From NCBI GenBank assembly GCA_046086245.1, contig JBJSXB010000070.1, forward strand, positions 1-5,176: a stretch of 5,176 nt of DNA, written 5' to 3'. The notes beneath the pieces are model-generated. The model had not been told where the DNA came from. It worked only from the letters and a program-made list of their open reading frames with translations, and made no database searches. Shown piece by piece: positions 1-5,040 of the stretch. Position numbers and translations under genes: made by a program. The stretch comes from F1-20-MAGs016 sp046086245 (GTDB taxonomy: Bacteria > Planctomycetota > Planctomycetia > Pirellulales > UBA1268). Every line of letters starts with the position of its first letter. Positions within the stretch are counted from its first letter, which is position 1.

Positions 1-206
1 CGGAGGCGATCGAGCAGGCGCGGCGGCAGGACGGCCTGACGGTGGACTTCAGCGGCACGCATTCACAACCCGACGACCCCGGGGTACCAGTGGCGCCTGC
101 GGTGATCTTCGGATCGGCGGCGATGGCGGCGACGGTCGGACGCTTGAAGCGACAGGTCGATCCCGCCAACCGCTTCCGCTTCCACCCCTACGCGAGAATC
201 CTGTAG
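1..206 (+). CDS. C-terminal part of a probable FAD-linked oxidoreductase (5' truncated by window edge)
   Basis: Reading from base 3, 67 codons stay open to a TAG at 204-206; the start lies outside the window. The last residues read LKRQVDPANRFRFHPYA. This resembles the '(L/V)K..(Y/V)DP.N.FRF' tail that closes many FAD-linked oxidases of the berberine-bridge-like/PCMH group, where the final segment packs near the flavin-covering C-terminal domain. Those enzymes use a bound flavin to oxidise alcohols, sugars or hydroxy acids. The FAD-binding domain is not in the window, so the substrate and even the subfamily cannot be stated. An alternative is a DprE1-like or GlcD-like flavoprotein, which also ends with a DP-containing helix. 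A perfect 8-bp hairpin begins 19 nt after the stop, so the gene probably ends its transcription unit here. That a gene ends here is fairly sure; the family is a tail-motif inference. Confidence 0.6.
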   Translation, partial: EAIEQARRQDGLTVDFSGTHSQPDDPGVPVAPAVIFGSAAMAATVGRLKRQVDPANRFRFHPYARIL

Positions 207-224
207 CAGCCGGGACCGTCGGAC

Positions 225-245
225 GTGGGCCCTGACCGGGCCCAC
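225..245 (+). terminator. Terminator-like hairpin after the FAD oxidoreductase
   Basis: GTGGGCCC (225-232) pairs perfectly with GGGCCCAC (238-245) across the loop TGACC, giving an 8-bp, almost all-GC stem that starts 19 nt after the stop at 206. No T-run follows, so it is not a textbook intrinsic terminator. It could still stop or pause transcription or protect the 3' end, as GC-rich bacteria often use U-poor hairpins. Its position right behind a stop codon is the main support. Confidence 0.5.
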
Positions 246-327
246 CGTCGGCCTCCGGGCATGGCGACGCGTCGCGGCATCACCGGCAGGTGTCGATCAT
301 CGCGCGGCGGCCTCCTGTGATCGCGGC

Positions 328-343
328 GCCACGGGCCCGTGGC
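328..343. promoter_or_regulatory. Perfect 16-bp palindrome upstream of the GYF_2/bPH_2 gene
   Basis: GCCACGGGCCCGTGGC is its own reverse complement over all 16 bases, with no central spacer. It lies 63 nt before the ATG at 407 and outside any credible coding frame. With no loop it would make a poor RNA hairpin, so if it is functional a dimeric DNA-binding protein is more likely. In such GC-rich DNA, chance palindromes are more common than usual. No -35/-10 pair is obvious beside it. The function is a guess. Confidence 0.3.
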
Positions 344-406
344 TGACATCCTCGAGCCGCGACGGCGGCCGTCTTGAAGGCCGGGCCGCGGCGGCGGGGA
401 GCGTCG

Positions 407-1078
407 ATGGCGCGAGAGTGGCACTACGCGATCGATGGTGAGCGGGCGGGCCCGGTGGAGGCGGAGGAGCTCCGCGCCCTGGCGGCCGCGGGGCGGCTCG
501 GTCCCGAGGATCTCGTCTGGAAACCCGGGCTCGCCGCGTGGGTGGCGGCGCGGAGCGTGCGCGGGCTGTTCGCCGCACCGCTGCCACCGCCGCTGCCCGC
601 GATGCCCGGCGCCGCCGCGCCCGCTACGGGAGCCGCCGCGGGTTCTGCGGCCGGCGCGGAAACGGACGTGTGGCGCGGGCGGCCGTCGCAGGTGGTCAAT
701 CTGCCGGTGTTCCTCGTCGCGATCGCAGCCTGCTGGCTGCTGGTGCCGGTCGCCGTCGCCGTCTGGCGGTTCCTCGTGATCCGTTGCACGGGCTACGAGG
801 TCACGACGCAGCGGCTGCGGCGAACCTGGGGCGTGATCGCCCGCCACAGCGACGAACTCGAACTCTACCGCGTCAAGGACACGACGTTGACGCAATCGCC
901 GCTGCTGCGCCTGTTCCGCCTCGGCGACATCGTTCTCGACACCTCCGACGTGTCGTCGCCGCGCTGGGTGATCCGCGCCGTTCCCATCGAGCGGGCGCGG
1001 GCGCTCCGCGAGACGCTCCGTGGCCTGGTCGAGGGGCTCCGCGGCCGCAAAGGGGTGCGGGAGATCGACGCCACCTGA
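407..1078 (+). CDS. GYF_2-like and bPH_2 (DUF304-type) domain membrane protein, 223 aa
   Basis: Residues 5-54 look like a GYF_2 (DUF4339) domain: W-x-YAIDGERAGPV at 5-17, the 'EELRALAAAGRLGPEDLVW' block at 20-38 and a second W at 45. An Ala/Pro/Gly linker follows (about 56-86), then a hydrophobic stretch (about 97-125) that would cross the membrane once or form a tight hairpin. The C-terminal part (about 125-210) matches the bPH_2 pattern: GYEVTTQRLRR, then 'ELELYRVKDTTLTQSPLLRLFRLGDIVL', then DTSD. GYF_2 modules are thought to bind peptides or proteins and bPH_2 is a bacterial pleckstrin-like fold; neither gives an enzymatic role, so the function is unknown, probably a membrane-associated adaptor. 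I chose ATG 407 over an in-frame TTG at 374 because GGGGAG (396-401) sits 5 nt before it and the domain starts at once. It converges on the CIA30 gene. Confidence 0.85.
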   Translation: MAREWHYAIDGERAGPVEAEELRALAAAGRLGPEDLVWKPGLAAWVAARSVRGLFAAPLPPPLPAMPGAAAPATGAAAGSAAGAETDVWRGRPSQVVNLPVFLVAIAACWLLVPVAVAVWRFLVIRCTGYEVTTQRLRRTWGVIARHSDELELYRVKDTTLTQSPLLRLFRLGDIVLDTSDVSSPRWVIRAVPIERARALRETLRGLVEGLRGRKGVREIDAT

Positions 1079-1108
1079 CGCGGCGCGGGGTCGCCACGCG
1101 GCGAACGC

Positions 1109-1678
1109 TCACTCCGTGGCGCGGAGAACCGTGACCGACTCGATCTCGAGGCGGAACGCCCCGGGACGCTTGTCGGAGAGCATGAAGCCGAGGCCGGCGA
1201 TCTGCCCCGGATCGACCGGTCCCATGCCGGCGACCACCCGGCCGAACGACGTCGGTTCGAAGCGATCGAGCGGCAGGTGGACCTCCTGCCACTGCCCGGC
1301 GACGGTGGGAAGCGCGGCCCGGTAGGAAAACGCCGTGCGGCGACTACGGGTGTAGAGATTCACCATGTACTCGCGCCCATCCCCCCTGGCGCGGACGACG
1401 AGCGTGTCGCCCGTCCGGAGGGGGAAGGTCGTCGGTCGGGTGCGCACCGAGGCGAAGCCACCGTTGTTCTCCAGCGAAAGCGTGCCGGAAAACTCCAGTG
1501 TCCGCGCGTCGGTGATCCGGAAGCGCCCCTCCGAGACCCCGCCCATCACGCCGTCGTTCACCGCCTGCCACGTGGCGGCGGCGTCGGGGGCGATGAAGTC
1601 GAGCAGCGGCCGGCCGGGCTGCTGGGCCGACGCGGCGATGCCCCACGCGAGCAACACCGTCACGAGAACGTCGCGCAT
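1109..1678 (-). CDS. Secreted CIA30-domain protein, 189 aa
   Basis: The N-terminus is a typical signal peptide: M-R-D, a hydrophobic core at about residues 4-16, and a likely signal peptidase I cut after ASA (16-18). The mature part carries the CIA30 signature: LLDF (25-28), then W37-QAVNDGVMGGVSEGRF to residue 53, a beta-rich body with 'LSLENNGGFASVRTR', and a final 'FRLEIESVTVL'. CIA30 is named after a mitochondrial complex I assembly factor. In bacteria the domain occurs as small exported or stand-alone proteins with a galactose-binding-like jelly-roll fold and no established activity, so a complex I role should not be assumed here. The start at 1676-1678 is preferred over an ATG 84 nt upstream because it opens the signal peptide and has GGAG (complement of 1687-1690) 8 nt before it. 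The stop lies 30 nt from that of the neighbouring plus-strand gene. Confidence 0.87.
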   Translation of the reverse strand: MRDVLVTVLLAWGIAASAQQPGRPLLDFIAPDAAATWQAVNDGVMGGVSEGRFRITDARTLEFSGTLSLENNGGFASVRTRPTTFPLRTGDTLVVRARGDGREYMVNLYTRSRRTAFSYRAALPTVAGQWQEVHLPLDRFEPTSFGRVVAGMGPVDPGQIAGLGFMLSDKRPGAFRLEIESVTVLRATE

Positions 1679-1714
1679 CGTCGGCACTCCGGGCGGCTGG
1701 GATTCCCCGGGCTG

Positions 1715-1720
1715 ATCATA
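1715..1720 (-). promoter_or_regulatory. Possible -10 element for the CIA30 gene
   Basis: On the minus strand the hexamer reads TATGAT, matching 5 of 6 bases of the sigma70 -10 consensus. It lies 36 nt before the CIA30 ATG and is one of the few AT-rich spots in the spacer. The base stretch 17 nt further upstream is GC-rich and is not a recognisable -35. This is a weak call based on one hexamer. Confidence 0.3.
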
Positions 1721-1838
1721 ACGGAGCGCGGTGCCGGGCCCGCGGGCGGCGCCGCGTTGCACAACTGTCCCGGCGTGGAAAAGGCCGCACGAGCGGGCGA
1801 TCGCGGCGTTCCTTCACCGGCGGGCATGCGCTTGACCG

Positions 1839-1856
1839 TCGCGGCGCCCGCCGCGA
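1839..1856 (+). repeat. Inverted repeat (7-bp hairpin) in the BON upstream region
   Basis: TCGCGGC (1839-1845) pairs with GCCGCGA (1850-1856) around a GCCC loop, and a G-T pair (1838/1857) could extend the stem. It sits 192 nt before the BON start and directly after a TTGACC hexamer. It might be an operator, part of a long 5' leader, or chance symmetry in GC-rich DNA. Nothing else supports a specific role. Confidence 0.3.
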
Positions 1857-2033
1857 TTGATGGCAACGAGCTCCGCGAGGCACTGCGGCCACGGCTCCAC
1901 GGACGGAACGCTCGACGGTTCCGGTGCGTCGGTCCGGCCCTCTTCGCCCGCGGCATTCCCGTGCGCGGAGGACCGCGCCGGCGAGGGGCGGATGGCGCCC
2001 GCACCGGGCCGCTGGCATCCCGTCACCCCGAGT

Positions 2034-2039
2034 GGAGAG
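2034..2039 (+). promoter_or_regulatory. Ribosome binding site that fixes the BON start
   Basis: GGAGAG lies 9 nt before the ATG at 2049. The same frame stays open upstream to an ATG at 1857, but those 64 extra codons are low-complexity with no domain pattern, so this site decides for the shorter protein. Confidence 0.6.
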
Positions 2040-2048
2040 CGATCCGCG

Positions 2049-2702
2049 ATGAAAACCGACAAGCAATTGCAGCACGACGTGCTCGCCGAGCTGGAGTGGG
2101 AGCCGAGCATCGAGGCGGCCGAGATCGGCGTCGCCGCCGCCGACGGCGTGGTCACGCTCACCGGGCAGGTGGGCACCTATCTCGAGAAGACCAAGGCCGA
2201 GGAGGTGTCGAAGCGGGTCTACGGCGTCCGCGCGGTGGCCAACGACATCACCGTGAAGATCGGCGGTCCCCATGCCCGCACCGACGCCGAGATCGCCGCG
2301 GCGGTGCTCAACAGCCTGAAGTGGGACGCCGACGTGGACGACGACAAGCTCAAGGTGACCGTCCGCGACGGCTGGGTCACGCTCGAGGGGAGCGCCACCT
2401 GGAAATACCAAAGCGACGCCGCCGAACGCGACGTGCGGGTGCTCACCGGCGTCCGTGGCGTGACCAACAAGATCGCCGTCGTCTCGCCGGTGCGGATCGG
2501 TGACGTGCAGAAGAAGATCGAGGAGGCGTTCCGCCGCTCGGCCGAGCTCGACGCGCGCCGCGTCGAGGTGCACGCCACCGACGGCCGCGTGGTGCTCCGT
2601 GGCAACGTGCGCAGCTGGGCGGAGCGGGCCGAGGCGCAGCAGGCGGCCTGGTCGGCACCGGGGGTGATGAACGTCGAGAACAACCTGATCGTGATGCCCT
2701 GA
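2049..2702 (+). CDS. Triple BON-domain protein, 217 aa, cytoplasmic
   Basis: Three BON repeats follow one another: about residues 3-71, 78-146 and 152-216. Each shows the pattern of helix, then 'DG.V.L.G.V', then a second helix, then 'GV..V.N.I.V'. Visible copies are DGVVTLTGQV (32-41) with VRAVANDITV (60-69), DGWVTLEGSA (107-116) with VRGVTNKIAV (135-144), and DGRVVLRGNV (178-187) with PGVMNVENNLIV (204-215). BON domains occur in OsmY-type periplasmic stress proteins and other envelope or osmotic-stress proteins and are thought to bind lipid or other hydrophobic surfaces. This copy has no signal peptide or membrane segment, so it probably works in the cytoplasm or on the inner face of the membrane. 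Two downstream genes, the second encoding Hsp20, run in the same direction and suggest stress-related expression. The family call is firm; the molecular role is not known. Confidence 0.92.
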   Translation: MKTDKQLQHDVLAELEWEPSIEAAEIGVAAADGVVTLTGQVGTYLEKTKAEEVSKRVYGVRAVANDITVKIGGPHARTDAEIAAAVLNSLKWDADVDDDKLKVTVRDGWVTLEGSATWKYQSDAAERDVRVLTGVRGVTNKIAVVSPVRIGDVQKKIEEAFRRSAELDARRVEVHATDGRVVLRGNVRSWAERAEAQQAAWSAPGVMNVENNLIVMP

Positions 2703-2720
2703 CGATTCGACCGTGCCGCC

Positions 2721-2745
2721 GGCCGGTGCCGCCGTGGCACCGGCC
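2721..2745 (+). terminator. Strong hairpin between BON and the 83-aa gene
   Basis: GGCCGGTGCC (2721-2730) pairs perfectly over 10 bp with GGCACCGGCC (2736-2745) around the 5-nt loop GCCGT. It begins 18 nt after the BON stop and ends 32 nt before the next ATG. No T-run follows. It may terminate part of the transcripts, or mark a processing or stabilising site that sets the ratio between BON and the downstream genes. Confidence 0.5.
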
Positions 2746-2777
2746 ACGAACCCCGACCCGATTCGGAGACGCATGCG

Positions 2778-3029
2778 ATGACGCTCGCCGCGGAGAAGGA
2801 ACTTGCCCATCTCGGTGAGTCGTGCGGCTGTGCCGACCACGACCACGACCTGATCCACGAGTTGAGCCGCCGGCTCGACAGCCTGTGGCGCTACGACCAA
2901 TACGCCGCCAACGCCGACTGGAGGCAGGAGATCCGCACCCTGTGGGTCGATCTCAAACGGCAGGAGGAGCAGGCGATCCGCCGGCTCAAGGATCTGATCG
3001 CCGCCGAGGTGCGCAGCGGGTGTTTCTGA
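2778..3029 (+). CDS. Small Cys/His-containing helical protein of unknown function, 83 aa
   Basis: The start has GGAG (2765-2768) 9 nt upstream. The N-terminal part holds a compact possible metal-binding cluster, C16-G-C18-A-D-H21-D-H23-D, with one more His at 27 and 11. The rest (about 24-80) is predicted helical and charged, with a heptad-like 'LKRQEEQAIRRLKDLIAAEV' (59-78), and the chain ends in Gly-Cys-Phe (C82). There is no signal peptide or membrane segment. I have an impression of similar short uncharacterised proteins in other planctomycetes, but I cannot name a family. Its place between a BON protein and Hsp20, 75 nt and 110 nt from each, suggests a stress role. A redox or metal sensor, or a small partner of Hsp20, are guesses. 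Codon use and composition resemble those of the neighbours, and the frame is not Arg-rich like the antisense shadows, so I consider the gene real. Confidence 0.8.
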   Translation: MTLAAEKELAHLGESCGCADHDHDLIHELSRRLDSLWRYDQYAANADWRQEIRTLWVDLKRQEEQAIRRLKDLIAAEVRSGCF

Positions 3030-3059
3030 CGCCCCGGCCGTCGTTCGACCGGGACGGGT

Positions 3060-3078
3060 GCGGCGTCATCGTCGCCGC
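3060..3078 (+). repeat. Weak inverted repeat between the 83-aa gene and hsp20
   Basis: GCGGCG (3060-3065) pairs with CGCCGC (3073-3078) across a 7-nt loop. It lies 30 nt after the stop of the 83-aa gene and 61 nt before the Hsp20 start. At 6 bp in GC-rich DNA it may be chance. I see no RNA-thermometer (ROSE-type) structure masking the Hsp20 ribosome binding site. Confidence 0.2.
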
Positions 3079-3139
3079 CGCGTGCCCCGACCCATCCCCG
3101 GCGCCGAACCCGGCGGTGCCGACCGTGAGGAGTTCACCG

Positions 3140-3628
3140 ATGCCCCTGATTCCCGTCCGCCGCCGTGGCGGCATGACCGAGTTTCCCGGACTGCCGAGCC
3201 TGGTCGACTTCCGCAGCGAGTTCAACCGGCTGTTCGACGGCCTGCTGATGCGCCCGTCGTGGCTCGCCGCGTCGGGGACCGAGAGTGGCGACGGCCCGGC
3301 GTGGCTGCCGCCGATCGACGTCGCCGAATCGGACGCCACCGTGCAGGTGCGGATGGAGCTGCCCGGCGTCACGGCCAAGGACGTCGATGTCAACGTCACC
3401 GCCGAGCGCCTGGCGATCAGCGGCGAGAAGAAGACGATCACGGAGTCGAAGGGCAACGGGTGGACGCACCGCGAGAGCCAATACGGGCACTTCAGCCGCA
3501 CGATCCCGCTCCCCGAGTCGGTCGACCCGGGCAAGGTGTCGGCCCGGTTCGAGAACGGCGTGCTGACGATCGAGATGACCAAGACCCAGGCGGGCAAGCC
3601 CCACAAGGTGGCGATCGCCACCGCCTGA
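3140..3628 (+). CDS. Hsp20/alpha-crystallin family small heat-shock protein, 162 aa
   Basis: This is an ATP-independent holdase chaperone that binds unfolding proteins in the cytoplasm and hands them to ATP-dependent refolding machines. The N-terminal arm (1-54) includes 'FRSEFNRLFDGLL' (24-36), a common Hsp20 motif. The alpha-crystallin domain runs from about 55 to 148: PPIDVAESD (57-65), MELPGVTAKDVDV (72-84), LAISGEKK (91-98), the 'YGHFSRTIPLP' strand (115-125) and the hallmark A-R-F-E-N-GVL (135-142). The tail carries a V-A-I motif (157-159) of the I/V-x-I/V type that drives oligomer assembly. The length is typical of class A bacterial members. GAGGAG (3127-3132) lies 7 nt before the chosen ATG; the frame is open further upstream but without recognisable domains. 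It is probably the last gene of the BON/83-aa/Hsp20 group, since a strong hairpin follows. Confidence 0.95.
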   Translation: MPLIPVRRRGGMTEFPGLPSLVDFRSEFNRLFDGLLMRPSWLAASGTESGDGPAWLPPIDVAESDATVQVRMELPGVTAKDVDVNVTAERLAISGEKKTITESKGNGWTHRESQYGHFSRTIPLPESVDPGKVSARFENGVLTIEMTKTQAGKPHKVAIATA

Positions 3629-3925
3629 ACGACGGCTTCGGTGCCGCGCGCCGTGTGGCCGTCCTCGGGGACGGCCGCACCCGCCGCGGGGCACTCCTTC
3701 ACGGTGGACGCGTTGCCGGGTGCGCCGCACGAGCGGGAACCGGGCACAGCGTAGGCCGACGCGACCGGGCATCGACGTGATGCGCGATCGCGGCGGCCTG
3801 CGTCGCGCGCGGCGGACCCGTTCCGACGTCGCAGCGCTGGCCGATCGGTCCGACGCATCCGGCACGACCGGGTGCAGGCCGTGGCAGTGGATGCCGGCGC
3901 AGCGTTTCTCCGTTGGAGTCCACCG
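3629..3925. other. Gene-poor spacer between hsp20 and the PEP-CTERM gene
   Basis: Apart from the hairpin at 3653-3680 and the ribosome binding site at 3915-3918, I see nothing definite in these 297 nt. Short open frames on both strands are dominated by Arg, Pro, Ala and Gly and show no domain, signal or membrane pattern. No convincing -35/-10 pair for the PEP-CTERM gene is visible, although its promoter should lie here because the upstream unit seems to end at the hairpin. A small RNA or degraded gene cannot be excluded. Confidence 0.45.
3653..3680 (+). terminator. Terminator-like hairpin after hsp20
   Basis: GTGTGGCCGTCC (3653-3664) pairs with GGACGGCCGCAC (3669-3680) around the tetraloop TCGG: 12 pairs with a single G-T wobble, starting 24 nt after the Hsp20 stop. 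This is the most stable simple hairpin I found in the window. The following bases are GC-rich with no T-run, so it is terminator-like rather than a classical intrinsic terminator. Confidence 0.6.
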
Positions 3926-4756
3926 ATGATCCTTTCCCAACACGTCGTCCGTCGATCCCTCCTCACCGCCGTTTTGCTGTGCGCCGCGGCGGTCGCCGGC
4001 CGTGTGGCCGAGGCGCAAGTGCCTTTCTTCGGAAGCGGCACCAGCGCCGCGGGCCAACCGGTCGCTTTCCAGGCGACATTGACGATCTCCGGCACGTTTC
4101 TCGACGTGCGGCTGGACAACCTCTCGCCGGTGCCTTCGAGGTTCGCGGCCGACCTGCTGTCGAGTTTTTACTTCGATGTCGTCCGTAGCGGGAGCATCCG
4201 ACCGACCCTCACGTACCTCTCCGGAACCGGTCAGGTCTATCAGTGGCTCTCCGGCACGGCCGACCGCCCGGTGATCTACAGCGGAACCTCGTTGTCCCCC
4301 GGCTTCGGGCCGAGCAACCTGGTGGCGACACAGCCCGGCGACAAGACGTGGCAATACCGGGCGATGGATCCGCTCCTCCCGCCCAAAGAGGGCTTCGGCA
4401 TCGGCACCGTCGGCAACAACGCGCTGTCGCCCAACGGCTTCGATCCCCAGATCGTCGGGCCACCCGGCAGCGGGCAGATCGCCTTCTCGCTCTACACCGG
4501 CGCCGACATCCAACCCGGGAGCAGCCAGCTGGAGTTCCAGTATTTCGTGCGTGACACCGCCACGTTCCGGTTCGGCGGCCTGGCGGGGTTCACGGATGCC
4601 GACATCGGGCCCGACGTCACGTTCGGTCTTGGCACCGGGCCCGACACGATCATCGAGTTGCCGGAGCCGGGAGGCGTGGCGATCGCCGCCAGCGGCGCCA
4701 TCCTGGCCGCCGGGTGGTGGCGCGTGCGCCACCGTCGGCGGCGAGCCGGCCGATGA
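3926..4756 (+). CDS. PEP-CTERM exosortase-dependent surface/secreted protein, 276 aa
   Basis: The N-terminus is a Sec signal peptide: R9-R10, a hydrophobic core (11-24) and a likely cut after AEA (28-30). The C-terminus has the three-part PEP-CTERM sorting tag: P246-E-P248, a hydrophobic segment GGVAIAASGAILAAGWW (249-265), and a basic tail with RHRRRR. In this system exosortase cleaves near the PEP motif and the protein is released or moved to the cell surface or matrix. The mature part has no cysteine and is rich in Gly, Ser, Thr and Phe, like other beta-rich PEP-CTERM proteins. 'LDNLSPVPSRFAADLLSSFYFDV' (63-85) resembles a motif of some exosortase-dependent protein families, but I cannot place it in one with certainty. 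No ligand or enzyme motif is seen. GGAG (3915-3918) lies 7 nt before the ATG. No exosortase gene is in the window, as is usual. The stop overlaps the next start. Confidence 0.9.
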   Translation: MILSQHVVRRSLLTAVLLCAAAVAGRVAEAQVPFFGSGTSAAGQPVAFQATLTISGTFLDVRLDNLSPVPSRFAADLLSSFYFDVVRSGSIRPTLTYLSGTGQVYQWLSGTADRPVIYSGTSLSPGFGPSNLVATQPGDKTWQYRAMDPLLPPKEGFGIGTVGNNALSPNGFDPQIVGPPGSGQIAFSLYTGADIQPGSSQLEFQYFVRDTATFRFGGLAGFTDADIGPDVTFGLGTGPDTIIELPEPGGVAIAASGAILAAGWWRVRHRRRRAGR

Positions 4757-4914
4757 CGGGCGCCCGTGGTTTGCGCCGGTCGCTCCTGCTGGCTCTGGTG
4801 GTGGGAGTCGCCGTGTGTGCGTCGCTTCTGGCGTGGATTCCCGAAGGCAAGCGGGTCACGCAGCGCGCCGTGCCGCGGCCCGTGGCGGACAGCGGGCGGG
4901 AAAGGCACCGATGA
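4753..4914 (+). CDS. Possible 53-aa single-span membrane peptide, coupled to the PEP-CTERM gene
   Basis: The ATG (4753-4755) overlaps the TGA of the PEP-CTERM gene (4754-4756) in an ATGA arrangement, typical of translational coupling; no clear separate ribosome binding site is needed or seen. The short protein has basic residues at the N-terminus (R5, R8, R9), one strong hydrophobic segment (about 10-29, LLLALVVGVAVCASLLAW) and a polar, Arg-rich tail (33-53). This fits a small inner-membrane protein with its N-terminus in the cytoplasm, or an uncleaved signal anchor. No known family is recognised. Such a coherent hydrophobic block is unusual among the Arg-rich spurious frames here, which supports it as a real gene, but its short length keeps the call tentative. 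An accessory of the PEP-CTERM protein is conceivable only from position. Confidence 0.45.
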   Translation: MTGARGLRRSLLLALVVGVAVCASLLAWIPEGKRVTQRAVPRPVADSGRERHR

Positions 4915-5002
4915 AACCGAGCCGAAGGGATCGCCTGTCTCCGCCGCCACAGTGTCCACACGGCGAGCACCGTGGAGGCGACGATGAAAGCGGGTCGCGC
5001 AC

Positions 5003-5017
5003 CGCAAGCCGCTTGCG
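5003..5017. promoter_or_regulatory. Inverted repeat overlapping the -35 box (possible operator)
   Basis: CGCAAG (5003-5008) and CTTGCG (5012-5017) form a perfect 6+6 dyad around CCG. The right arm contains most of the -35 hexamer at 5013-5018, the classical place for a repressor site. An outer, imperfect arm pair (4971-4983 with 5016-5025, one AGG bulge) could instead make it the tip of a larger hairpin ending the upstream transcript. Confidence 0.35.
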
Positions 5018-5040
5018 TCGCCACGGTCGACCACTATACT
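5013..5040 (+). promoter_or_regulatory. Candidate sigma70-type promoter pointing right
   Basis: TTGCGT (5013-5018) and TATACT (5035-5040; 5 of 6 matches to TATAAT) are separated by 16 nt. TATACT stands out in this GC-rich DNA and is the best promoter match I found by eye in the window. Transcription would begin near 5047 and drive a gene starting near or past the right edge. An ATG at 5146 (first residues MPDRSGGS) is one possible start, though the GAGGG before it is only about 2 nt away. Confidence 0.5.

Larger units (their letters stand above)
1679..2048. other. Divergent intergenic region between the CIA30 and BON genes
   Basis: These 370 nt separate divergently transcribed genes, so promoters for both should lie here. 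I see a TATGAT on the minus strand (1715-1720). On the plus strand there is a TTGACC (1832-1837), but nothing resembling a good -10 sits 16-18 nt after it. Two small inverted repeats are present: TCGCGGC/GCCGCGA (1839-1845 and 1850-1856, loop GCCC) and CGGAAC/GTTCCG (1904-1909 and 1918-1923, 8-nt loop). No CIRCE-type or sigma32-type heat-shock element was recognised. Open frames cross the region, but they are Arg/Pro/Ala-rich and lack any domain pattern, so I regard it as non-coding. Confidence 0.55.

Noticed and set aside
373..378. CTTGAA as a sigma32-type -35 element
   Set aside because: No CCCCAT-like -10 follows at the right distance, and the site is only about 30 nt before the start codon.
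374..406. TTG start for the GYF_2/bPH_2 gene
   Set aside because: It adds only 11 residues of Arg/Gly-rich sequence, and the ATG at 407 has a good ribosome binding site.
1857..2048. N-terminal extension of the BON protein to an upstream ATG
   Set aside because: The added 64 residues are low-complexity with no conserved pattern, while the ATG at 2049 has GGAGAG 9 nt upstream and starts directly at the first BON domain.
1277..2503. Plus-strand open frame of 408 codons crossing the CIA30 gene, spacer and BON gene
   Set aside because: It conflicts with two recognisable proteins, and its product becomes an Arg-rich run where it overlaps BON.
1716..2900. Long minus-strand open frame (394 codons) opposite the BON gene
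   Set aside because: It is antisense to a clear triple-BON protein, has His/Arg/Gly-rich low-information sequence and runs over the 5' end of the next gene. It is the usual shadow of GC-rich third positions.
3720..3929. 69-codon plus-strand frame in the spacer before the PEP-CTERM gene
   Set aside because: Arg-rich product without motif, no ribosome binding site, and it overlaps the PEP-CTERM ribosome binding site and start.
2986..4119. Minus-strand open frame of 377 codons opposite hsp20
   Set aside because: Antisense to a certain Hsp20 domain; low-complexity product without signal, membrane or motif pattern.
3134..4732. Minus-strand open frame of 532 codons across hsp20, the spacer and the PEP-CTERM gene
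   Set aside because: It covers two genes with strong family signatures on the plus strand, has no domain pattern and is Arg/Gly-rich.
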